Part shown: piece after piece, positions 57,521 to 64,000 of the stretch
How positions within the stretch are numbered: position 1 is the stretch's first letter
Layout of the letters: the number at the start of each line of letters is the position of its first letter
From: an uncultured Chlorobiaceae bacterium
Lineage (GTDB): Bacteria; Bacteroidota; Chlorobiia; Chlorobiales; Chlorobiaceae
Direction of reading: 5' to 3'
Assembly: GCA_903994525.1 (NCBI GenBank)
Contig: CAJEXW010000016.1
Location: forward strand, 1 to 64,000
Length of the DNA stretch: 64,000 bases
The notes under the pieces: generated by a model
Databases searched by the model: none
What the model was told of the DNA's origin: nothing
What the model saw: only the letters and a program-made list of their open reading frames with translations
Made by a program: the position numbers and the translations under genes

Positions 57521-57529
57521 CATCCTCCC

Positions 57530-58630
57530 CTACCCTTGCCTCACCCTCCGGCGTTCCTGCCCCAGGGCATCCGCAGCAAGCATGGCATGAAGCACCTTGT
57601 CTGGAGTAATGGCAACCGCTTCGTGATGGATGGACTGGTCGGCTTCACAGGCCTTTTCAGCAGCCATTCTCAGATATTGCCGGTCGGCAGTGCCAAGGCC
57701 GATATCGGCAAGCGTGGTCGGCAACCCGACATCTTCACAGAAGGAAAAGACCGTTGCTGATTCGTCAGGCGGGGCATCAGCAAGCTGAAGGCCAGCCAGA
57801 ACACCAAAGGCAACCTTCTCTCCATGATAGAAGGCATGGGTCTCTACCAACGCGGTAAGACCGTTATGGATGGCGTGGGCTGCCGCCAGCCCGGCGCTCT
57901 CGAACCCGATGCCGCTCAACAGGATGTTCGCTTCAATAATGCGCTCCAGTGCCGGAGTGACAAGATGCCGCTCGCTGGCAACTTTAGCAGCAACGCCATA
58001 GCTGAGCAGCGTGTCATAGCAGAGTCGGGCAATCCCGAATCCCGCCACAGTGCCATACCCGCCACACACATTGGGCGAATGGGTACGCTCGCACGAGCGG
58101 GCTTCAAACCAGGTGGAGAGCGCATCGCCCATCCCCGCCACGAGAAAACGGGACGGTGCTGCGGCAATAATGCCAACATCCACCAGCACCACCGCCGGAT
58201 TTGTTTTTTGATAGCTCACGGAATCGAACATCCCCTCCTTTGTATAGACCACGGCACACCCGCTGCACGGCGCATCGCTCGACGCAATAGTTGGAACAAT
58301 GATCACCGGGATCCCGGCTCGGTCTGCAACAATTTTTGCCGTATCAATGGTTTTGCCTCCACCCATCCCGACAAGCACATCCACCTTCTGCTGCCTGACA
58401 ACTTCGGACACACGAGTCAACTCTTCTTCACAACACTCTCCCCGAAAAAGGTCAACCGGGAGAGAGTGGGCACGCAAGTCAACACCACATCCAGGAAGCA
58501 CCTTGTCATGAACTGAGGGGGATGCCAGAATCAAACCCTGCCGGCCAAGCAATGAGATCAAGGCTGGCAGTTCGCTGAAAGCTCCCACACCCTGAATGTA
58601 TTTGCCGGGAAAAACTGCTTTTTTGAACAT
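57530..58630 (-). CDS. gldA: Glycerol dehydrogenase (GldA family, metal-dependent alcohol dehydrogenase)
   Basis: Encodes 366 residues from the ATG at 58630 (MFKKAVFPGKYIQGVGAF); the frame extends 11 codons further. GMGGGKTIDTAK binds NAD, TIASSDAPCSGCAVVYT is the substrate motif, and metal-binding residues lie in VAGMGDALSTWFEAR and AHAIHNGLT. It oxidises glycerol to dihydroxyacetone, or works in reverse. Related sn-glycerol-1-phosphate dehydrogenases are less likely. Confidence 0.9.
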   Translation of the reverse strand: MFKKAVFPGKYIQGVGAFSELPALISLLGRQGLILASPSVHDKVLPGCGVDLRAHSLPVDLFRGECCEEELTRVSEVVRQQKVDVLVGMGGGKTIDTAKIVADRAGIPVIIVPTIASSDAPCSGCAVVYTKEGMFDSVSYQKTNPAVVLVDVGIIAAAPSRFLVAGMGDALSTWFEARSCERTHSPNVCGGYGTVAGFGIARLCYDTLLSYGVAAKVASERHLVTPALERIIEANILLSGIGFESAGLAAAHAIHNGLTALVETHAFYHGEKVAFGVLAGLQLADAPPDESATVFSFCEDVGLPTTLADIGLGTADRQYLRMAAEKACEADQSIHHEAVAITPDKVLHAMLAADALGQERRRVRQG

Positions 58631-58731
58631 AGTCGCTTCGTTGTTTAAGATGTATGATTCCATCAGCAGAATGTTGTTGCAAGTAGCCGCTTTTCTGCCT
58701 ATGATTTAAGTTAATGATATAATAATGAACT

Positions 58732-61281
58732 ATGGAACAAAAGGGAATACCTCCGGGCAAGGTTGAAGAGAATTTCTGGTCACTCACACCGGAACAGGCT
58801 CTCTCAAGCCTGAATGCTGACCGTCAAGGCCTGTCAGCTCAAACTGCTCAGGAGCGATTAAAGCAGTACGGCCCAAACTCGCTGAAGGGAGGCTCCAGAA
58901 CCTCCGGCCTGATGCTCTTTCTGCAGCAATTCAAAAGCCCGGTGACGCTGCTTTTGATCTTTGCCGCCGCGCTGTCGTTTGCCCTGCACGACAAAACGGA
59001 TGCCTTGATCATTCTGCTCATTGTGCTGGTGAGCGGCCTGCTGGGCTGGTGGCAGGAGAGAGGGGCTGCCAGCGCCATTGACCAACTGATGAAAATGGTG
59101 CAGATCAAGTGCCGGGTTGTTCGCGACGGCAAGGAGAGAGAGATTCATATTGAGGAGGTGGTGCCAGGCGACGTTGTGCTGCTCTCCGCCGGAGATGTGA
59201 TTCCGGGCGACAGCCTCATTCTCGAATCAAAAGAGCTGTTTGTGGATGAAGCGGCCTTCACGGGCGAAACCTACCCTGTCGAAAAAAACAGCGGGGTTCT
59301 CCCGGCAGACACCCCGCTGGCCAGAAGGAGCAACACCCTCTTTATGGGTGCTCACGTCATCAGCGGCAAAGCGAAGGCACTGGTGGTGCAAACCGCCATG
59401 CAGACTGAGTTCGGAAAGATTTCAGGCTCCCTTCGGCTGAAAGCTCCCGAAACCGATTTTGAAAGGGGCGTGCGCAGGTTTGGCTATATGCTGATGGAGA
59501 TCACCATGGTGCTGGTGGTGATCATTTTTGCCGTCAATGTCTTCCTGCAGAAGCCGATTCTCGACTCCTTCCTCTTCTCCCTGGCGCTGGCGGTCGGCCT
59601 CACTCCCCAGTTGCTGCCAGCCATCATCAGCGTGAACCTGGCCTCCGGAGCCCGCAACATGGCCAAGCAGCAGGTGATTGTGAAGCGACTCTCGTCCATC
59701 GAGAACTTCGGGAGCATGAACATCCTCTGCTCCGATAAAACGGGCACCATCACCGAGGGCAAGGTGAAGGTGCACAAGGCATTATCGCTCTCAGGCAACC
59801 CCTCCGAAAAGGTGCTGGAGTACGCCTGGCTGAACGCCTCCCTGCAACAGGGATTTCAGAACCCCATTGATGCGGCCATTATCAGCAACCCGCCCGTGAA
59901 CAAACGGCTGTTTGAGGTGCAAAGCGAAGTGCCTTATGACTTTATACGGAAACGGCTGAGTGTGCAGCTTCGAAGTGACTCCGAAACAATTGTGATCACG
60001 AAGGGGGCGCTGAACCAGATTCTTGAGGTCTGTTCCCATGCCGAAAATGAGGATGGCTCATTGGTTGCTCTGGATGAAAAGCGGGCGGAGATTATGGCGC
60101 GGTACGAGCAACTCAGCGCTGATGGCTACCGGACGCTTGGAGTGGCCTGGAAAGCCGGCAATCAGCAGCAGGACTTTACCCGCAACGACGAAGCGGAGAT
60201 GATCTTCCTTGGCTTTATCACCCTTTTTGATCCACCCAAGGAGAGGGTACTGGAGACCATTCAGAATCTCGAACGGCTCGGTGTGAAGCTGAAAATTATT
60301 ACCGGCGACAACGCTCTCGTTGCCGGAAGTCTTGGCAGGCAGGTGGGAATCAAGAACCCGGTTGTGCTCTCCGGCCCGGAAATTCGCAAGATGAGTGATG
60401 TGGCACTGATGCAGCAGGCGGTGCGCACCGATATTTTTGCCGAGGTGGAGCCAAACCAGAAGGAGCGCATTATTCTCTCGCTCAAAAAGGGCGGGAACGT
60501 TGTGGGCTTTATGGGCGACGGTATCAACGATGCCTCGGCACTTCATGCGGCTGACGTTGGTATTTCGGTTGACTCAGCGGTGGATGTGGCCAAGGAGGCT
60601 GCCGAAATTGTGCTGCTCAACCATGACCTGAAGGTTCTGGAGCAGGGCATTATTGAGGGGCGCAAAACCTTCACCAACACCATGAAGTATGTCTTTATGG
60701 CAACCAGTGCCAATTTTGGCAACATGTTCAGCATGGCGGGGGCTTCGCTCTTTCTCCCCTTTCTGCCGCTGCTGCCAAAGCAGATACTGCTCACCAACCT
60801 GCTAACCGACTTCCCGGAGATCACCATCTCCAGCGACCGCGTTGATGCCGTCAACATTGCCCGGCCGCACCGCTGGGATATCCGCTTTATCCAGCGATAC
60901 ATGATCACCTTCGGTATTCTCAGCTCGCTCTTCGACTTCTTCACCTTCGGGGTTTTACATTATGTGCTTCACGCCGGAGAGGCGGAGTTTCAGACTGGCT
61001 GGTTTGTTGAATCGGTCATCTCCGCCTCGCTCATTGTGCTGGTGATTCGCACGCGCCTCCCGTTTTTCAAAAGCCCTCCCGGCAAGTATCTGCTGACAGC
61101 GACGCTGCTGGTGGTTGCCGCAGTGCTGGCGCTGCCCTTTACTCCGCTGGCGGTCACCTTCGGCTTTGCGCAGTTGCCGCTGCTCTTTTACGTCTGGATG
61201 CTGATGATTGTGGGACTCTATATTGTGTCAGCGGAGGTGACAAAGCACTTTTTCTACAAGCGGCTGGAGAATATGGGGTGA
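58732..61281 (+). CDS. mgtA: Mg2+-transporting P-type ATPase (type IIIB, MgtA-like)
   Basis: Encodes 849 residues. Actuator motif TGET, phosphorylation site SDKTGTITEGKVK, hinge GDGINDASAL and nucleotide loop KGALNQILEVC are all present. GLTPQLLPAIISVNLASGARNMAKQ, then VIVKRLSSIENFGSM, is the type IIIB pattern. The residue after TP in helix 4 is Gln where MgtA has Glu, which may alter ion binding. It probably imports Mg2+ across the inner membrane. No mgtA-type riboswitch space is visible, since only 68 bp lie between it and gldA. Confidence 0.85.
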   Translation: MEQKGIPPGKVEENFWSLTPEQALSSLNADRQGLSAQTAQERLKQYGPNSLKGGSRTSGLMLFLQQFKSPVTLLLIFAAALSFALHDKTDALIILLIVLVSGLLGWWQERGAASAIDQLMKMVQIKCRVVRDGKEREIHIEEVVPGDVVLLSAGDVIPGDSLILESKELFVDEAAFTGETYPVEKNSGVLPADTPLARRSNTLFMGAHVISGKAKALVVQTAMQTEFGKISGSLRLKAPETDFERGVRRFGYMLMEITMVLVVIIFAVNVFLQKPILDSFLFSLALAVGLTPQLLPAIISVNLASGARNMAKQQVIVKRLSSIENFGSMNILCSDKTGTITEGKVKVHKALSLSGNPSEKVLEYAWLNASLQQGFQNPIDAAIISNPPVNKRLFEVQSEVPYDFIRKRLSVQLRSDSETIVITKGALNQILEVCSHAENEDGSLVALDEKRAEIMARYEQLSADGYRTLGVAWKAGNQQQDFTRNDEAEMIFLGFITLFDPPKERVLETIQNLERLGVKLKIITGDNALVAGSLGRQVGIKNPVVLSGPEIRKMSDVALMQQAVRTDIFAEVEPNQKERIILSLKKGGNVVGFMGDGINDASALHAADVGISVDSAVDVAKEAAEIVLLNHDLKVLEQGIIEGRKTFTNTMKYVFMATSANFGNMFSMAGASLFLPFLPLLPKQILLTNLLTDFPEITISSDRVDAVNIARPHRWDIRFIQRYMITFGILSSLFDFFTFGVLHYVLHAGEAEFQTGWFVESVISASLIVLVIRTRLPFFKSPPGKYLLTATLLVVAAVLALPFTPLAVTFGFAQLPLLFYVWMLMIVGLYIVSAEVTKHFFYKRLENMG

Positions 61282-61294
61282 GGAGTCGCCCTCC

Positions 61295-61708
61295 TCAATA
61301 CTCAACCGGCCCCCTCAAGGCCTTGACCGAGCTTCGCCTCACCTTGCTCTCAATCCGCCGCTCCTTCGAGCTTTTCGTCGGAGCAGTGGCCTTGCGTTTT
61401 ATGACCGGCAAAGCGGCATATTGGAGCAGCGCTTGCAGGCGCAGCATGGCATCGGTGCGGTTCTTCTCCTGTGAACGGTAGCGTTGCGCCTTGATGATAA
61501 TCACCCCATCCTTCGTCATGCGATGATCCTTCAGCAGCAGCAGCTTTTCACGAAATTCATCGGGCAACGACGAAGCCCTAATGTCGAAGCGAAGATGAAC
61601 GGCAGTCTCCACCTTGTTGACATTCTGGCCGCCAGCCCCCTGCGCCCGCATGGTCTGAAGCTCGATCTCGTCATCAGGGACGGCAATGGTTCTGGTAATC
61701 TGCAGCAT
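61295..61708 (-). CDS. arfB: Alternative ribosome-rescue factor ArfB (YaeJ)
   Basis: Encodes 137 residues. The GGQ peptide-release motif is in RAQGAGGQNVNKVETAVHLRFD, and the basic C-terminal tail (KRKATAPTKSSKERR) would enter the empty mRNA channel. It hydrolyses peptidyl-tRNA on ribosomes stalled without a stop codon. The length matches the family (about 140). Confidence 0.92.
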   Translation of the reverse strand: MLQITRTIAVPDDEIELQTMRAQGAGGQNVNKVETAVHLRFDIRASSLPDEFREKLLLLKDHRMTKDGVIIIKAQRYRSQEKNRTDAMLRLQALLQYAALPVIKRKATAPTKSSKERRIESKVRRSSVKALRGPVEY

Positions 61709-61725
61709 GGTCGCTCCTTATTTTC

Positions 61726-62307
61726 TCAAAGTAATGCAAGGGTCTCCGGCCAGCTCTGGAACTGTATGCTTCTGATTCCAGCTTGTGAGGCGGAGGCACA
61801 GTTGACCGCCTTGTCGTCGATTAAAAGAAATTCGTCAGCAGTGCGGCCTGAACTTTCGAGCATATACGTAAACGCGTCAACCGTGGTTTTCATCTTTCCG
61901 TGCTCAAAGGAGAGATAATAGCGGTCAGCGTTTCGCAGTAACGGGTAATGGTTGAGCAGAAAGGTGAAATGGAGAGGATCCGTATCGCTCATAATCCAGA
62001 GTAAATGACTCTGCCTGAGCAAGGTCACGGCCTCAACGGCACCATCCAGCAGCTCAAAAATATCCTGCCAACGATGCCTGATATCAGGGAGCGGCATCGC
62101 TCTGACAAGCGGGTCGCTTGCAATAACGGCAAGATATTCCAGCGGAGCTACCCAGCCGGTTTCGAGTTTGTCTTTGAATTCACCGCTACAGTATTTCAGG
62201 AAAACCTCATCAGCGCCTGCAACCGGGTCTCGTGCAACGGCGCGGCAGAAACGCATAAAATCGACCGTTACCAGCACGTTGCCTATATCAAGAAGAATAA
62301 TGCTCAT
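61726..62307 (-). CDS. HAD-superfamily hydrolase
   Basis: Encodes 193 residues from the ATG at 62307 (MSIILLDIGNVLVTVDF). Motif I is LLDIGNVLV, motif II is LWIMSDTD, and the acidic motif IV is EFLLIDDKAVN. The first Asp of motif I is present, but the second position is Asn (DIGN), as in the YihX/FMN-phosphatase-like group. The substrate is unknown. A diverged fragment of the same gene lies at 63838-63935. Confidence 0.8.
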   Translation of the reverse strand: MSIILLDIGNVLVTVDFMRFCRAVARDPVAGADEVFLKYCSGEFKDKLETGWVAPLEYLAVIASDPLVRAMPLPDIRHRWQDIFELLDGAVEAVTLLRQSHLLWIMSDTDPLHFTFLLNHYPLLRNADRYYLSFEHGKMKTTVDAFTYMLESSGRTADEFLLIDDKAVNCASASQAGIRSIQFQSWPETLALL

Positions 62308-62453
62308 GAGTGATGCCCCTTTGCTGCACATACTATTTCTATACCTGTGGGCGAAATATAATGCCTTGCAATCAATTTCCCTGCACCATCACTTCAGGAT
62401 AGTGCCACTTCATCAGTGGAGAGTTTCTGGTTGATCAACAATATATTGCCAGT

Positions 62454-62541
62454 GATTCCTTGATTTATAAACACAGATTCCATATTTTACGGGCGCAGAT
62501 TCCTTAATTTACGACATCAGATTCCATATTTTACGAAGCAA
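62454..62541. repeat. Four tandem 22-bp repeats upstream of the AAA_14 gene
   Basis: GATTCC recurs at 62454, 62476, 62498 and 62520, exactly 22 bp apart, each time followed by an AT core (TTGATTTATA, ATATTTTACG, TTAATTTACG, ATATTTTACG) and ending in CA or AA. Two helical turns per unit places all copies on one face of the helix. The array ends eight bases before the start of the AAA_14 gene, so it looks like an operator or binding array. Confidence 0.8.
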
Positions 62542-62548
62542 ATCCTTG

Positions 62549-63787
62549 ATGCATAAAGCCTCTCTTTACCATCGCCTGATAGAAAGACGCATTGCTGAAG
62601 CACTTGCTGATACGCCCGTCGTTTTGGTTGCAGGGCCGCGCCAGGCGGGCAAAACGACCCTGGTGCGGCAGATGGCGAACGACGGAAGGCGTTATTTCAC
62701 CCTTGATGACGAGGTGACGTTGTTGTCGGCACGGAATGATCCGACAGGGATGATTCGCAGCCTTGATTGTGCCGTTATTGATGAAATTCAGCGTGCGCCT
62801 CAACTGCTGCTGGCGATCAAGAAAAGTGTTGATGAGGATCGGCGCCCGGGGCGGTTCTTGCTGACCGGATCGGCAAACGTGATGGTACTTCCTGCTGTTG
62901 CAGATTCCCTGGCCGGTCGTATGGAGATACTTGCCTTGCTGCCGCTGTCGCAAAGCGAGTTGTGTGGAAGTACCTCGAATTGGCTCGATGCGGCTTTTGC
63001 AGGCAGGCTACTCAAGGTCACTATGCCAATAACAGGAGAGAAGTTGGTCGAAGCTGTTTTACGGGGCGGCTATCCTGAAGCAATTTCACGCCATCAGGCA
63101 CGCAGACGGACAGTATGGGCGCGTCAGTACATGAATGCCATCATTCAACGCGATGTTCGTGATGTGGCCAATATTGACAAGCTCGATCAATTGCCCAGAT
63201 TTTTACGTATGCTGGCTGAAGTATCAGGGCAGATGTGTAATTACACCAAACTGGGTGGTCAGGCCGGTTTGGATAACAAGACAGCTTCACGATACACCGG
63301 AGTGCTCGAACAGATGTATTTGCTGAAACGCATTGATGCCTGGGCAAAAAACCGTCTCAAGCGTGTGGTCAAAACGCCCAAATTGCAGTTTATTGATTCC
63401 GGTTTGCTGGCCACTTTGCTTGATGTTGGTGCCGCCGAAGTGCAGCACGATCGCAACAGGTTTGGCAAAATTCTGGAAACCTTCGTCTATGGCGAGCTAC
63501 TCAAGCACAGCTCTGCGGCGGAGGGCGACTATAGCCTGCTCTACTACCGCGACCTTGACATGCTTGAAGTGGATATGGTGATCGAAAATGCCGCCGGCCA
63601 CCTGATTGGTGTTGAGGTTAAAGCCTCTGCCACTGTGCATACTGCTGATTTGCGTGGTCTGAAAAAACTGGCAAGCGTTGCTGGTGACCTGTTCAAAATG
63701 GGCATTTTGCTGTATGATGGCACAGAAACCATGCCGCTCGGTGACCGCCTGTGGGCAGCTCCGTTGTCAACGTTATGGGGCCAATAA
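62549..63787 (+). CDS. AAA_14/DUF4143 ATPase
   Basis: Encodes 412 residues from the ATG at 62549. The N-terminal AAA_14 domain has Walker A AGPRQAGKTT (near residues 28-37), Walker B SLDCAVIDEIQRAP and the sensor motif FLLTGSANV. The DUF4143 C-terminal domain has a nuclease-like DxK stretch (DLDMLEVDMVIEN, then GVEVKAS). The family is widespread, often on mobile or variable loci, and its role is unknown. It follows the 22-bp repeat array and is flanked by the HAD gene and a fragment of the same gene. Confidence 0.88.
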   Translation: MHKASLYHRLIERRIAEALADTPVVLVAGPRQAGKTTLVRQMANDGRRYFTLDDEVTLLSARNDPTGMIRSLDCAVIDEIQRAPQLLLAIKKSVDEDRRPGRFLLTGSANVMVLPAVADSLAGRMEILALLPLSQSELCGSTSNWLDAAFAGRLLKVTMPITGEKLVEAVLRGGYPEAISRHQARRRTVWARQYMNAIIQRDVRDVANIDKLDQLPRFLRMLAEVSGQMCNYTKLGGQAGLDNKTASRYTGVLEQMYLLKRIDAWAKNRLKRVVKTPKLQFIDSGLLATLLDVGAAEVQHDRNRFGKILETFVYGELLKHSSAAEGDYSLLYYRDLDMLEVDMVIENAAGHLIGVEVKASATVHTADLRGLKKLASVAGDLFKMGILLYDGTETMPLGDRLWAAPLSTLWGQ

Positions 63788-63837
63788 TGGATGGGTGAGA
63801 AGACCGTGCGGGATTTTACCAACAGACTCAGCCAGAG

Positions 63838-63935
63838 AGATAATCCAACGGCGCAATCCTGCCCGGTTCAAGCTTGTCATTGCAGCTCACCGGTACAGTA
63901 TTTCCGAAAAACCTTATCAGCTCCTGCCATTAATG
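63838..63935 (-). pseudogene. Diverged fragment of the HAD hydrolase gene
   Basis: The minus strand encodes AGADKVFRKYCTGEL, matching AGADEVFLKYCSGEF of the HAD gene at 61726. Nucleotide similarity continues for about 100 bp through two in-frame stops. It is a partial, decayed copy on the far side of the AAA_14 gene. Confidence 0.65.
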
Positions 63936-64000
63936 TTGTTGATCTTGCAAAAGGCAGTTGATTTGCTCTCTCAGAAACTCAGGAGCAAAATCAGCCCCAT
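63936..64000. other. Window end, nothing assigned
   Basis: The last 65 bases carry a minus-strand open stretch (ADFAPEFLREQINCLLQ) that may be the end of a gene entering from outside. It is too short to identify. Confidence 0.2.

Noticed and set aside
62454..62541. CRISPR array
   Set aside because: Units are 22 bp head to tail with no spacers, and no cas genes are near.

Overview
The window is from a green sulfur bacterium (Chlorobiaceae). It carries fmoA (the Fenna-Matthews-Olson bacteriochlorophyll a protein, at 34.7 kb), a carotenoid 1,2-hydratase (crtC) beside a Rieske/cytochrome b pair (petC-petB) with no cytochrome c1, and group 3-type [NiFe] hydrogenase subunits. I could not name the species from sequence alone.

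Layout. 0-1.6 kb: the 3' end of an IS110-type transposase, the 3' part of an exported protein gene, and an antitoxin gene beside a broken ParE-type toxin. 1.7-3.7 kb: hydrogenase small and large subunits. 3.7-38 kb: ordinary core genome, covering FKBP isomerase, MscS channel, amine-oxidase-like flavoprotein, gamma-carbonic-anhydrase-like protein, purine permease and C-N hydrolase, a GltD-like iron-sulfur flavoprotein, ispH, murI, ychF, cmk-rpsA, era, rodA, mtaB, apt, ftsH-HU, gltX, tRNA-Phe, crtC, petCB, ispE, a SPOR protein with a sigma-54 activator, lnt, fmoA, a MerR regulator and an ABC exporter. 38-40 kb: a secreted C-type-lectin-like (DUF1566) protein and purT. 40-57.5 kb: an accessory island with a type III restriction-modification pair, many antitoxin-like genes lacking intact toxins, a Schlafen/AlbA-type ATP-binding protein and a diversity-generating retroelement (DGR). 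57.5-64 kb: glycerol dehydrogenase, Mg2+ P-type ATPase, arfB, a HAD hydrolase, and an AAA_14/DUF4143 ATPase preceded by 22-bp tandem repeats.

The most interesting system is the DGR at about 47.0-57.2 kb, all on the minus strand. It has an Avd accessory protein (50783-51136), a template repeat (TR, 50491-50634) and a DGR-type reverse transcriptase (49175-50434; IGNLTSQ and YVDD motifs). Three variable repeats (VR1 47238-47383, VR2 51213-51355, VR3 55312-55456) form the 3' ends of three target genes. VR and TR differ almost only where the TR coding strand has A, the signature of adenine-specific mutagenic homing. One target joins a TIR domain, a membrane helix, a long charged helix and the variable lectin-like domain. 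The other two join a membrane domain, pentapeptide repeats and the same variable domain. Each VR is followed at exactly 40 nt by a GC hairpin, and then by the avd gene or a stub of it, so the target-to-avd block has been copied at least twice. In the sequence as given all three VRs carry a net frameshifting indel (+2, -1, +1), each located at adenine codons.

A second pattern is a run of antitoxin genes or remnants (ParE-, RHH-, HicB-, DUF2281-, HigA-, Phd-, XRE- and DUF3018/MazE-like) with no complete toxin partner visible next to any of them.
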